A stretch of DNA of 64,000 nt from CBDCUW01 sp963734865 (lineage in GTDB: Bacteria > Planctomycetota > Planctomycetia > Pirellulales > Pirellulaceae). The stretch lies in NCBI GenBank assembly GCA_963734865.1, contig CAVTIV010000008.1, positions 186,001-250,000 of the forward strand, written 5' to 3'. Made by a program: the position numbers and the translations under genes. Below are positions 53,607 through 62,726 of the stretch, piece by piece (within the stretch, counting starts at the first letter, position 1; the number at the start of each line of letters is the position of its first letter). Under the pieces are notes generated by a model. It ran no database searches. It had not been told where the DNA came from and saw only the letters and a program-made list of their open reading frames with translations.

Positions 53607-54957
53607 TGAGGACTCCTGCATCCACGTCTTCACTCGGTTCGGTCTCCGCCAATTCCGATTCTCGCGGCGCCTCTGGCGAGCGACTGCCAAGCAGGATCCC
53701 GGTGCCTCGCAGCTTCCACAGAAAGAATGCCGCGCCAGCCGCCATCAACGCACTGCTGACGTAGAAAATGTGTTGTGGGTCGTTGCCGAATGCGGGTCGA
53801 ATGGCCCAATATAGCAACGCGGCAACCGTCAGAAACGTGAACGATACCGCATTGGCGGTCCCCAAGAACCGCCCACGCTCGTCATCGGGCGACAGCTGCT
53901 GAAGCAACGCTTGCAGCGGAATGATGTAAAAGCCGGCGAAGAAACCCGCGCCCAGGATAAAGAATGAAACGTTGCTCAGCGCAACACTTAACATCGGCTG
54001 CATTTTGGGTAGCGAGGGTGGCACGGCCGCCAGCAAAAAGAAGAACAGAATCAGCCCGGCGGCGCCGATCGGAATCAAACGGGGCTCGATCTTGTGTCCC
54101 GAAATCAGGCCGGCGACGGCGCATCCGACGCCGATCGCCACACCCAGTACGCCCATCAGCACGCTCGCTTCGAGGCGAGTGATTCCCAGCACGATGGTGT
54201 ATTCGGGAACGATGAACAAAGCGATACCGGCCAGCAAATAGAAATAGCCCCAGGCCATCATCACCATCAGCAATCGCGTTTGCGACATCTCGCGGATCGT
54301 GTCGATGTAGGTCGAAAGCGGATTGAAATTGTATTTTAGGCTGCGATCGCCCGGCTGCAGCGGCGGCATGGCCACCGCCGCGGCAAGTCCTGCCACGGCG
54401 ATCAACATGAACGCCAGACCGGGCAGCCACAACAAGCCCGGTCCGGCCTCTTGAGGGCTGTAGTAATCACTGACGAAGCCCGCCGCGAGGGTTCCGACGA
54501 TGACCGCCAAGTTGGTCAACATGTTGATCGTGCCGTTGGCGCGGCTGAGGTCGGAATCGTCGACCAGTTCCGGAATCATCCCATACTTTGCCGGACCAAA
54601 AAAAGAACTTTGGCAGGTCAGCGCAATCAAGGCCAACAGCGTGATCCAGAGGTTGCCGATGAAAAAACCGATCGCGGCGACCAACGCGATCGGGATCTCG
54701 GCGATCTTGACCCACACGGTCACCTTCTGCTTGGAGTAACGGTCCGCCAACTGTCCGGCGAAGCCCGACAGAAAGATGAACGGAATCGTGAAACAGACGC
54801 CGACGATCCCCTGGCCGCCAGTTCCCAGTTGCCCGTTCCAAGCCCCGTCGATCACCATGAACGTGAGGATGCCCTTGAGTAAATTGTCATTCATCGCACC
54901 GAAGAACTGGGTTGCGACCAGGCTGAGAAAGCCGCGTTTGATGAGATTGCTTTTCAC
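53587..54957 (-). CDS. MFS transporter, LplT-like
   Basis: 456 residues with about twelve transmembrane helices. LVATQFFGAMNDNLLKGIL and SSFFGPAKYGMIPELV resemble the lysophospholipid transporter LplT and related MFS proteins. LplT brings lysophospholipid from the periplasm for reacylation, but no acyltransferase/Aas domain is fused here. The C-terminus is a charged tail whose final codons are the 15-bp repeat. Confidence 0.85.
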   Translation of the reverse strand: MKSNLIKRGFLSLVATQFFGAMNDNLLKGILTFMVIDGAWNGQLGTGGQGIVGVCFTIPFIFLSGFAGQLADRYSKQKVTVWVKIAEIPIALVAAIGFFIGNLWITLLALIALTCQSSFFGPAKYGMIPELVDDSDLSRANGTINMLTNLAVIVGTLAAGFVSDYYSPQEAGPGLLWLPGLAFMLIAVAGLAAAVAMPPLQPGDRSLKYNFNPLSTYIDTIREMSQTRLLMVMMAWGYFYLLAGIALFIVPEYTIVLGITRLEASVLMGVLGVAIGVGCAVAGLISGHKIEPRLIPIGAAGLILFFFLLAAVPPSLPKMQPMLSVALSNVSFFILGAGFFAGFYIIPLQALLQQLSPDDERGRFLGTANAVSFTFLTVAALLYWAIRPAFGNDPQHIFYVSSALMAAGAAFFLWKLRGTGILLGSRSPEAPRESELAETEPSEDVDAGVLTQPQQS

Positions 54958-55137
54958 AGTCGGCTCGCATAGTTCGTTGGAATCCGGGCAAACGGTGATC
55001 TTAGCCGAAAATCCGCTGACGTCCGATGCGTATTCCTTCGTGACCCGTGCTCTCGGGCATATGCCCGAGAGTGGCAGCGTGCTGCCCGCGTTCGGCGTGG
55101 ATTTGAACCGATGGTTCGCAGATCGATGAGAGCGTGG

Positions 55138-55509
55138 CTAGCTTCGGCCACGATATTTCTCGATCGCTTCAGGTAGAGGATATCCGGTCACGTCGCGATC
55201 CCCTTCGGTCGACGCAATTTCCAGCAATCTCGCGTAACCGCGCGAAACGAGTTTCGTCCGCTGCTGTACGAAATCGGCGTCAATCCTCTCGAGTGCGAAC
55301 TCACCCTCGACGACAACCGGCTCGAACTGCTGATGCACAATGAACTGCGCGAGCACCGGATTGCAGCGGATGTGCCGTTCGGGACTGGTGTGCAGGACTT
55401 CGGGATCGAGTTCGCCGATCACGAATCGTAGATACAAGTCGCTTTCCACGATCGCCGAGACGTCCTCGCCACAGACTTCACAGCGGTAACCTTCGTCGCA
55501 CTTGGCCAT
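55138..55509 (-). CDS. Small zinc-ribbon-like hypothetical protein
   Basis: 123 residues from the ATG at 55509. MAKCDEGYRCEVCGEDV at the N-terminus has CxxxxxxCxxC, a partial zinc ribbon; a further Cys lies near residue 50. The rest is charged and without a motif that I recognise. It starts 10 bases after dapB on the same strand, so the two are probably cotranscribed. Confidence 0.65.
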   Translation of the reverse strand: MAKCDEGYRCEVCGEDVSAIVESDLYLRFVIGELDPEVLHTSPERHIRCNPVLAQFIVHQQFEPVVVEGEFALERIDADFVQQRTKLVSRGYARLLEIASTEGDRDVTGYPLPEAIEKYRGRS

Positions 55510-55519
55510 GAAAGTCTGT

Positions 55520-56326
55520 CTATGACAACCCCAACACGTCAAACATGTTGTACAAACCGCTGGATTTACCCTGCAGCCACTTTGCCGCGGTAAGCGCCCC
55601 TGACGCGTAACAGTCGCGATTGCTTGCCGCCACGTTGATCTCGATCCGCTCACCGAGCATCCCGAATACGATCGTGTGTTCGCCGGGATTGTCGCCAACG
55701 CGGATCGCATGGTAGCCGATCTCATTGCGAGTCCGCTGGCCCGTTTCGCCATGGCGTCCGTGCACGTGCTTGACCTCGCCACCCATTTTCTCGGCGATCA
55801 ATTCGCCGAACCGCAGCGCGGTGCCGCTGGGTGCGTCGGCTTTGAATCGATGATGCCGCTCGAGGATCTCGATATCGATGCCGCCGGCGACGTCTTTCAA
55901 TGTTTCGGTGATTTGTTGGGTCAGCTTCATCGTCAGATTCACCGCCATCGACATGCTGGGCGCCCACACCAGTGGGATCGATTTGGCGGCCGACGCCAGC
56001 GCTGCCTGATGAGCTTCGCTCAGACCGGTGGTCGCCATGACCAGCGGTATCTTGGCCGCGATACAGTTTGCGATGCACGCGTCGGCGGCTGACGGTAGCG
56101 AAAAATCGATCAAAACGCTGGCAAAATGCGGCCATTCACTCGACAGAGGCACGTTGATTGCTGGAATACCAGCGACGATCCCGGCGTCTTCACCCAGTGA
56201 AGGATTGTCCGCGTGATCGATCGCCGCGGTGATCTGCAGCGCCGGATCTTCCGCTGCCAGGGCAATCACGCGTTTGCCCATCCGACCAGCTGCGCCGTGA
56301 ACGGCAAGTTGAATTTGGTTGCTCAT
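55520..56326 (-). CDS. dapB: 4-hydroxy-tetrahydrodipicolinate reductase
   Basis: Lysine and diaminopimelate synthesis, NAD(P)H-dependent. The nucleotide site is VHGAAGRMGKRVIALA, the substrate/catalytic segment is LERHHRFKADAPSGTA, and FSLPSAADA is a family motif. I chose the ATG at 56326 (MSNQIQLAVHG) over upstream starts to 56431. 268 residues, normal. Lies between thrC and the zinc-ribbon gene. Confidence 0.95.
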   Translation of the reverse strand: MSNQIQLAVHGAAGRMGKRVIALAAEDPALQITAAIDHADNPSLGEDAGIVAGIPAINVPLSSEWPHFASVLIDFSLPSAADACIANCIAAKIPLVMATTGLSEAHQAALASAAKSIPLVWAPSMSMAVNLTMKLTQQITETLKDVAGGIDIEILERHHRFKADAPSGTALRFGELIAEKMGGEVKHVHGRHGETGQRTRNEIGYHAIRVGDNPGEHTIVFGMLGERIEINVAASNRDCYASGALTAAKWLQGKSSGLYNMFDVLGLS

Positions 56327-56445
56327 GAAAGAGATTTTATCGGGCAATCGCCGCGCGGAGCAGGGTAGGGCGGTCGAATGTCGCGACCCCCCTTTCTTCG
56401 CCGACGCTCGAATCGAGCGGCGACCAAACACTCCTTGTCGCTGGA

Positions 56446-57873
56446 TCAGGAGTACAGTTGGATCGCTTTGATGATGTCGTCCAATTCGTTGGGAACGGCG
56501 ACGGCGCGGTTGGCGTAGCTCGCCTTTTTGACACCGCGACTGCCCAGCGTCTTGTTGAAGAGTTCCTGGTCGGTCGTGTGATAGGCGACCGTCGCGGTGG
56601 GATCTTTCAATTCATGACCGGTCAACACACACACCACGCGATCACTCGGTGCGATCACACCCTCGCGACGGAGCAATTTTGCGCCAGCAACGCTGGCGGC
56701 CGAGGCCGGTTCGCAGCCAAATCCGCCGGCGCCGACTTTGGCCTTGGCGTCCAGAATCTCTTGGTCGCTGACCTGACGCACGACACCATCCATGAAGTCG
56801 AGAGCACGTAAACATTTCTTCAAGTTGACGGGCCGATTGATTTCGATCGCGCTGGCGATCGTGTCCGCTTTCTTCCCTTCACGGTCCATCTGATCGTTGT
56901 ACTGGACAATCGGATCCATGTTGACCTTGCCGCCATTCCATCGAACGCCTCGGCGCTCGAACAGCTCGTAAAGCGTATCGGCTCCGGCCGCGTTGATCAC
57001 AGCGAGTCGCGGCACGCGGTCAACCAACCCATGCTGCTTCAATTCCATGAACGCCTTTCCGAACGCGCTGCTATTGCCCAGATTTCCTCCCGGAACAACG
57101 ATCCAGTCGGGAACTTCCCAGCGAAGTGCTTCGAGGACCCGGAACATGATCGTCTTTTGACCTTCCAATCGAAACGGATTGACGCTGTTGACAAGGTAGA
57201 TGCCGAGCTCTTGCGAAACCTGCCGAACGCGGATCATCGCGTCATCAAAATCCCCGGCAATCTGAACCGTGAGGGCACCGTAATCGAGTGCCTGGCTGAG
57301 CTTGCCGTAGCTGATCTTGCCGCTGCCGATGAAGATCACCGCCTTCATCAAACGAGTGGCGCTGCAATACAACGCCAGCGACGCGCTGGTGTTGCCAGTG
57401 CTGGCACATGCCGCACGCTTGGCGCCCATCATGTTTGCGTGCGTCACGGCGGCACACATGCCGTTGTCTTTAAAACTGCCCGACGGATTCATCCCCTCGT
57501 ACTGGAGGTGCAGGCAGCCGGCGTTCATCCCCACGTATTGCCCCACCGGATCGGCTTGCTGGAGCAGCGTCTGACCTTCTCCCACGGTGATGACTTTGTC
57601 TTGCGGCGCGAACGGCAGCAGTTCGTGAAACCGCCAAACGCCGCTGAACCGAACCGGATTGGTCCGCTGGCTCCACATGGCCTCGAAATGACGGAGGCTG
57701 CTGGGGACCGCGGCACGATCCCAATCGTAAGCGATATCCAGCAGATCGCCGCATTTGTCGCACGCCGTGCGGACGCTGTTGGCCTCGTAGGTCGCCCCAC
57801 ACGACGCGTTGATGCATCGCTGGTAGGCGAGTTCCGTCTGAAGAGCGTTATGCTGTTGGGCGGTCTGCAACAT
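56446..57873 (-). CDS. thrC: Threonine synthase with N-terminal zinc ribbon
   Basis: PLP enzyme making threonine from O-phosphohomoserine. Four cysteines at residues 20, 25, 38 and 41 make a zinc ribbon typical of the long subgroup. The PLP lysine is Lys135 in NPSGSFKDNG; STGNTSASLALYC binds phosphate, and GGNLGNSSAFGKA is conserved. 475 residues, no break. First gene of thrC-dapB-zinc ribbon. Confidence 0.95.
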   Translation of the reverse strand: MLQTAQQHNALQTELAYQRCINASCGATYEANSVRTACDKCGDLLDIAYDWDRAAVPSSLRHFEAMWSQRTNPVRFSGVWRFHELLPFAPQDKVITVGEGQTLLQQADPVGQYVGMNAGCLHLQYEGMNPSGSFKDNGMCAAVTHANMMGAKRAACASTGNTSASLALYCSATRLMKAVIFIGSGKISYGKLSQALDYGALTVQIAGDFDDAMIRVRQVSQELGIYLVNSVNPFRLEGQKTIMFRVLEALRWEVPDWIVVPGGNLGNSSAFGKAFMELKQHGLVDRVPRLAVINAAGADTLYELFERRGVRWNGGKVNMDPIVQYNDQMDREGKKADTIASAIEINRPVNLKKCLRALDFMDGVVRQVSDQEILDAKAKVGAGGFGCEPASAASVAGAKLLRREGVIAPSDRVVCVLTGHELKDPTATVAYHTTDQELFNKTLGSRGVKKASYANRAVAVPNELDDIIKAIQLYS

Positions 57874-58267
57874 GACGAGTACTTTTTCAAAACGATTGGG
57901 ATGGGGTTTCAGCGCGGCAATTCGCTACATCATGGCTGGCGTTCAGCCCTCGGATCGAGCGGTCGTGGAGACCAAAATGACGGCAAGTTTCCACCCTCCA
58001 GGGCCGCCGATGCCTGCTCCGTGGCGATCCCCCCCTGCTGCCATCAAGCGTAAACCCTGCCAACAAGGGTAAATCGATACCGACAGCTTGTCGCTAGATT
58101 CTCGATGATTGTCCAGGTGAAAAAGTGCCAAAGAGATCGATTATGGGAGCAAATTCATCTGGGCAAGCCGTTCATTGAATTCTACCGTGGACTGATGTAC
58201 CAAATCACCGATCACGACGGAAATCTTCCCCATTCCCACCCATTCCCAAGCAGTCCCACTCAGTCCC
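57874..58267. other. Intergenic region before lspA with short direct repeats
   Basis: About 394 bases with no credible gene. A weak 5-bp hairpin (ACCCT/AGGGT, 58054-58070) lies in the middle. Just before the lspA ATG, at about 58228-58267, a run of C-rich near-repeats (CATTCCCA, CATTCCCA, CAGTCCCA, CAGTCCCA) replaces an obvious Shine-Dalgarno sequence. I see no tRNA. Confidence 0.4.
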
Positions 58268-58954
58268 ATGGATGGATCGCCTCCGCCCGACGCGTCTCGG
58301 CCCGACCCATTGCCCCCGGAGGCCGTACCTCGAGACACCGTCCCGAGGAACCGGGTGATCACGTTTTTGATCTTGGCGATCAGCGGTGGGGTCGCGGACC
58401 TGTGGACCAAATCGGCCGTATTTCGCTGGCGCGGCTTGCCCGGCCAGAAGGACGCTTGGTGGATCATCGACCAGCATTTCGGCGTCGAAACCGCGGTCAA
58501 TACGGGAGCGGTGTTTGGCGTCGGGGCGGGAATGGGGATGGTCTTCGCCCTGTTGTCGATTGCCGCAGGAACCGGGATTTTCGTCTGGTTGTTCTACTTC
58601 AAGGCGGCTCGATCCCTGTGGCTCACGATCGCACTGGGAATGATCTCCGGCGGCATCGTAGGGAACCTGTACGACCGACTGGGGATGTGGTGGCAGCCTG
58701 GTTACGACCCAAGCTGGAAGAGCGGTGTGCGAGACTGGATCCTGGTGAGGTTCGAGGGGGTGAAATTCTTTGATCCCTGGCCAAATTTCAACATCGCCGA
58801 TTCGCTGCTCGTCGTCGGCGCCTGCATGCTGCTGTATCAATCCTTTTTTCCCGGCGAAATCGCATCCGCCGCAAATTCATCCGCCGCAAATTCATCCGCC
58901 GCAAATTCATCCGCCGCAGATTCATCCGATGCCCAGGAGGTTGCCGATGCCTAG
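58268..58954 (+). CDS. lspA: Lipoprotein signal peptidase (signal peptidase II)
   Basis: Aspartic protease that cuts prolipoproteins at the lipid-modified Cys, in the inner membrane. Four transmembrane segments; NTGAVFGVGAGMG is the family motif, and the catalytic aspartates are in GVRDWILVRF and FNIADSLLVVG. The first 25 residues are a Pro-rich, non-conserved extension. The C-terminus ends in SSAAN repeats encoded by four 15-bp units. Its last 8 bases overlap the next gene. Confidence 0.92.
   Translation: MDGSPPPDASRPDPLPPEAVPRDTVPRNRVITFLILAISGGVADLWTKSAVFRWRGLPGQKDAWWIIDQHFGVETAVNTGAVFGVGAGMGMVFALLSIAAGTGIFVWLFYFKAARSLWLTIALGMISGGIVGNLYDRLGMWWQPGYDPSWKSGVRDWILVRFEGVKFFDPWPNFNIADSLLVVGACMLLYQSFFPGEIASAANSSAANSSAANSSAADSSDAQEVADA
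58864..58923. repeat. 15-bp tandem repeat, four units, at the 3' end of lspA
   Basis: ATCCGCCGCAAATTC occurs three times exactly and a fourth time with one change (CAGATTC). In lspA it encodes a run of Ser-Ala-Ala-Asn-Ser; it ends 24 bases before the next gene's ATG. Unit length is a multiple of 3, so copy changes keep the frame. Confidence 0.9.
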
Positions 58955-59762
58955 TGGACCAAGCGATTGGCCGCCACTGCACGAAGGTCGACTGACCGCG
59001 ATGATCGAGGTCGCCGAGGCGGCGGGTCGTCATACGCTGCAGTACTTTCGCAGTGACCAGCTTGTCGTCGATGCCAAGGCAGATGCCTCGCCGGTGACGG
59101 TGGCCGATCGTGAAGCGGAACAATTGGTGCGGACATTGCTCGCCGAAAGGTTCCCCCGCGATACGCTGCAAGGGGAAGAATTCGCTGAAACGGCCGGCTC
59201 CAGCCGATATCGCTGGGTCGTCGACCCGATCGACGGAACCAAGTCGTTTGTTTGCGGCGTGCCGCTCTATTCGACACTGCTGGCGCTCGAATGGGATGAC
59301 CAGCCGCTGGGCGGAGTGATCTTCATTCCAGCTCTTGGCGAGATCATCGTCGCCGCGACGGGGCAGGGAAGCTGGTATCGATGGGGTGACTCGCCCGATT
59401 GGCAGCGGGCGGCGGTATCGAACAAGACCAGCATCCGGGACGCCGTTTTTGTCACCAGTCAAGTCGATTCATTTGACGCCAGGGGAGCCGCCGACGTCTA
59501 CAAACGGATCGAAAAACGAGCTTGGCTGACGCGCAGCTGGGGGGACGGTTATGGATATCTGATGGTGGCCACCGGCCGCGCCGACATCATGATCGATCCC
59601 CAGTGCAATGCCTGGGACGTGGCCGCGATCTTGCCGGTCGTCGTCGAAGCGGGTGGAAAATTCACCGACTGGAGGGGAAACGTGTCGACCCGAGGCGGCG
59701 ATGGGATCGGCACCAACGGCAGGCTGCACGAGGCTGTCCTGGCACAATTGATCGTCGATTGA
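58947..59762 (+). CDS. hisN: Inositol monophosphatase family phosphatase, probably histidinol-phosphatase
   Basis: Magnesium-dependent phosphatase of the IMPase fold. Metal ligands: GEEF, WVVDPIDGTKSF and CNAWDVAAILPVVVEAGG. AGGAGG sits 6 bases before the ATG at 58947, within the end of lspA, so coupling is likely. IMPase-family proteins of this size with this sequence type often act as HisN in histidine synthesis; hisD, hisC and hisB are in the window and a separate HolPase is not, which supports but does not prove the role. Confidence 0.85.
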   Translation: MPSGPSDWPPLHEGRLTAMIEVAEAAGRHTLQYFRSDQLVVDAKADASPVTVADREAEQLVRTLLAERFPRDTLQGEEFAETAGSSRYRWVVDPIDGTKSFVCGVPLYSTLLALEWDDQPLGGVIFIPALGEIIVAATGQGSWYRWGDSPDWQRAAVSNKTSIRDAVFVTSQVDSFDARGAADVYKRIEKRAWLTRSWGDGYGYLMVATGRADIMIDPQCNAWDVAAILPVVVEAGGKFTDWRGNVSTRGGDGIGTNGRLHEAVLAQLIVD

Positions 59763-59887
59763 AGCGTCATCTCTCGTAAAAAGCCCCCTGTCGTCCATTT
59801 ACAAAACGGGACCTGACCGCCTAAACTGCCGGGCTTGCGAATTTGGGCCTGTGGTCCATCCGATCCCGTGCATGAGCCTGTTTTTTC

Positions 59888-61366
59888 GTGTTTGAGTCGC
59901 TCTCCGAAGGTTTGCAATCGGCATTCAAAAGCTTGTCTGGCAAAGGCAAGCTGACCGAGAGCAATATGCGCGACGGCCTGGACATCGTCCAAAAGTCGAT
60001 GCTGGAGGCCGATGTCAGCTATCCGGTCGTCCAAGACTTCATGAGTCACGTCTCCGAGCGTGCGCTGGGAAAACGGGTGTTGCTCAGTCTGCGGCCCCAT
60101 GAAGAACTGGTGAGCATCGTCCACGAGGAATTGATTTCGATCCTGGGGCCGGTCGATCCGTCGCTGCACCTGAGGAAGGACGGCCCGACGATCATCATGC
60201 TCTGCGGCTTGCAGGGAAGTGGAAAAACGACGACCTGCGGCAAGCTCGCGCAGTTGCTCAAGGAAGAAAACATCGAACCGCTGTTGGTGGCGGCCGACCT
60301 ACAGCGACCTGCGGCGATCGAGCAGCTTCATGTGATCGGCCGTCAATTGGATGTGCCCGTTTACAGCGATCCGGAGAACAAGAACCCAGTCAAAGTCTGT
60401 CAGGCGGGTGTCGAAAAGGCGAAGGCCGAGGGCGCACGCGTCGTCATTCTGGACACCGCTGGTCGACTAGCCATCGACGAAGAGTTGATGGCCGAATTGC
60501 AGCGAATCGACAAGAAGGTCAGCCCTGACCAGGTTTACTTGGTCGTCGACGGGATGACGGGCCAAGACGCGGTCAACAGCGCCGGTGCGTTCAACGATGC
60601 GCTGGAACTCGATGGCGTGATCATGACCAAGTTGGACGGGGACGCGCGCGGTGGCGCGTTGTTGTCGGTCAAGCATGTCACCGGTGTCCCGATCAAATTC
60701 ATCGGGACGGGTGAGCATTTTGATGCGCTCGAACCATTCCGTCCCGAGGGGATGGCCGGTCGGATCCTGCAGATGGGCGATATGGTCGCCGCCGCCCGCG
60801 AAGCCCATCGCATCGTGGATGAGAAAGAGCGGGAAGAACTGGAAGCCAAAATGGCGTCCGGCGATTTCACGCTCGACGACTTCAAGAACATGATGGAAAA
60901 AGTTGCCAAACCCGGCTTGATGGGAAAGATGATGGGTTTGATGCCCGGCATGGGCGAGTTCAAAGAAGCGATCGAGAGCGAGGAAGCAGCGGGCGGTATC
61001 CGCCAAACCATCGGTGCGATCAACAGCATGACGATGGAAGAACGCAAGAATCCGAAAATCATCGATGCCCAACGACGAACACGCATCGCCAAAGGCGCGG
61101 GTGTACAAACGCCCGTGATATCACAGCTGATCAAACAGTTCGATGTGATGAAGCCGCTGATGCAGGGAATGGCCGGTTCGGGCGTCGGTGATCGCATGAA
61201 GATGATGAAGCAGTTGCAGGCCAGCGGCGCCATGCATGACCCGACGATGAAAGGCCTGAAAGTCAAAAAAGGGACCGGCAAGCGGCTCAGCCCAGCCGAG
61301 CGAGCCAAACAGAAGAAACAACGAGACAAGATCATGCGTCAAGCGAAAAGAAGCAAAGGACGCTAG
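59888..61366 (+). CDS. ffh: Signal recognition particle protein Ffh
   Basis: SRP54 GTPase that delivers membrane proteins to the translocon. The NG domain shows P-loop GLQGSGKTTTCGKLA, DTAGRLAIDEEL and TKLDGDARGGALLS; the M domain is Met-rich (GLMGKMMGLMPGMG) and ends in a Lys/Arg tail. GTG start at 59888. 492 residues, full length. It heads a run of translation genes. Confidence 0.96.
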   Translation: MFESLSEGLQSAFKSLSGKGKLTESNMRDGLDIVQKSMLEADVSYPVVQDFMSHVSERALGKRVLLSLRPHEELVSIVHEELISILGPVDPSLHLRKDGPTIIMLCGLQGSGKTTTCGKLAQLLKEENIEPLLVAADLQRPAAIEQLHVIGRQLDVPVYSDPENKNPVKVCQAGVEKAKAEGARVVILDTAGRLAIDEELMAELQRIDKKVSPDQVYLVVDGMTGQDAVNSAGAFNDALELDGVIMTKLDGDARGGALLSVKHVTGVPIKFIGTGEHFDALEPFRPEGMAGRILQMGDMVAAAREAHRIVDEKEREELEAKMASGDFTLDDFKNMMEKVAKPGLMGKMMGLMPGMGEFKEAIESEEAAGGIRQTIGAINSMTMEERKNPKIIDAQRRTRIAKGAGVQTPVISQLIKQFDVMKPLMQGMAGSGVGDRMKMMKQLQASGAMHDPTMKGLKVKKGTGKRLSPAERAKQKKQRDKIMRQAKRSKGR

Positions 61367-61380
61367 TACAAATCATGGAT

Positions 61381-61425
61381 GCCAGAAGTGCTGGCACCGA
61401 CCCGGAGTCAGAAGGTGTTTCTGAC
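61381..61425 (+). promoter_or_regulatory. Two hairpins between ffh and rpsP
   Basis: GCCAG/CTGGC (61381-61395) and GTCAGAA/TTCTGAC with a 5-base loop (61407-61425) follow the ffh stop and precede rpsP. The second is perfect over 7 bp but has no T-run. It may be an attenuator or processing site. Confidence 0.4.
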
Positions 61426-61480
61426 CCTAGGAAGTCTGACTAGAAGTTGACACCCAATCCGAATTTGGAGCCACACCGAA

Positions 61481-61931
61481 ATGGCAGTTCGTATTACGAA
61501 TGAAAAAGATGGGCCGTACCCATCGACCTTACTATCGCGTCTGTGCGATGGATCAACGCAGTCCTCGTGACGGACGCGTGATCGAAGAACTGGGTACGTA
61601 TGATCCGATGTGCCCCGAAACCGATGCCCGTGTCACTCTGAAAGCAGATCGGATTGATTACTGGCTTAGCGTTGGTGCTCAACCAAGCGACAAAGTCGCC
61701 ACCTTGATCAAAAAGTACGGTACCAACGGCACCCACGCCGAGGCGCAGAAAGCCGCGTTGGAACGGCTGGGCAAGCGGAAGCAGTACAGCCCCACACCGC
61801 TGCCAGCGAAACCCGCCAAACAACCAACAGAAGAACCCCAAGCCGAGGCCGTCCAAGAGGTGGCAGCCGAGGCCGTCCAAGAGGTGGCAGCCGACGAATC
61901 GGCGGCGACGGAGGAAACGGCAAGCGAGTGA
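61481..61931 (+). CDS. rpsP: Ribosomal protein bS16, frame break near 61499
   Basis: Small-subunit protein S16. The true start is the ATG at 61481 (MAVRIT), as in other bS16, but an extra base in TTACGAATGAAA (about 61499) puts the remainder, beginning MKKMGRTHRPYYRVCAMDQ, in another frame from 61500. RDGRVIEELGTYDP is conserved. The C-terminal extension is Glu/Ala-rich and includes an exact tandem duplication of 8 residues (EAVQEVAA). Confidence 0.92.
61843..61890. repeat. 24-bp exact tandem duplication at the 3' end of rpsP
   Basis: Two identical 24-bp units (61843-61866, 61867-61890) encode AEAVQEVA twice. The unit keeps the frame and lies in the non-conserved tail of bS16. Confidence 0.9.
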
Positions 61932-61996
61932 CTTCGGGCTCGTACCTGATCGATCCAGTACGCTAGAGATCCAGCAACATCGCTTTGACGACAACC

Positions 61997-62722
61997 ATGC
62001 GATTTGACATTGTCACCCTGTTTCCGGCGATTTTCGACGGATACCTGACGCAGAGTTTGCTCGACAAAGCGATCCAGCGAGATCTGGTCCAGATCCACTG
62101 GCACAACCTGCGGGACTGGGCCCGGGACAACCCCCATCGCCAAGTCGACGACAAGCCATTCGGCGGCGGGCCGGGGATGTTGATTCAGGTCGAACCGACG
62201 GTGAAATGTGTCGAGGCGGTCGAGGCCATGGCCCCGCAAGCATCGCGACGTATACTGCTGACCCCACAGGGTGAACGGTTCAGCCAGAGAATGGCCGAGG
62301 ATTTCGCCGTTAGTGACAGAATCATGATGTTGTGTGGTCGCTACGAAGGATTCGACCAACGGGTGTTGGATGTTTTGCAACCCGAGGAAGTGAGCATCGG
62401 CGATTTCGTCCTCAACGGAGGCGAGGTCGCGGCGATGGTTATTGTCGACACGGTCGTCCGGCTCCTGCCTGGCGTCCTCGGCGACGAAAATAGTAGCATT
62501 GACGATTCGTTCAGCCGTGGAAATCGGCTGCTCGAATTTCCCCAGTACACGCGACCGAGAGAATTTCGCGGACACCATGTCCCCGAGGTTCTTGTCAGTG
62601 GAGATCACCCGGCGATCGCACAATGGCGAGCCGAGCAGAGCCGCAACCGTACCCAGCAACGACGCAGTGACCTGCTGCGTGATTCAAACGAATTCAAAGA
62701 CCCTTCGATAGATAAAGAGTAA
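61997..62722 (+). CDS. trmD: tRNA (guanine-37-N1)-methyltransferase
   Basis: SPOUT methyltransferase modifying G37 of tRNAs. MRFDIVTLFPAIFDGYL is the family start; PFGGGPGM, CGRYEGFDQRV and SIGDFVLNGGE form the trefoil-knot SAM site. I chose the ATG at 61997; TTG at 61985 is also in frame. It follows rpsP directly: rimM, usually between them, is absent. Confidence 0.95.
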   Translation: MRFDIVTLFPAIFDGYLTQSLLDKAIQRDLVQIHWHNLRDWARDNPHRQVDDKPFGGGPGMLIQVEPTVKCVEAVEAMAPQASRRILLTPQGERFSQRMAEDFAVSDRIMMLCGRYEGFDQRVLDVLQPEEVSIGDFVLNGGEVAAMVIVDTVVRLLPGVLGDENSSIDDSFSRGNRLLEFPQYTRPREFRGHHVPEVLVSGDHPAIAQWRAEQSRNRTQQRRSDLLRDSNEFKDPSIDKE

Positions 62723-62726
62723 AACC

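Noticed and set aside
55138..55782. 214-codon form of the zinc-ribbon gene
   Set aside because: The upstream half lies over dapB in another frame; the ATG at 55509 gives a compact protein just after dapB.
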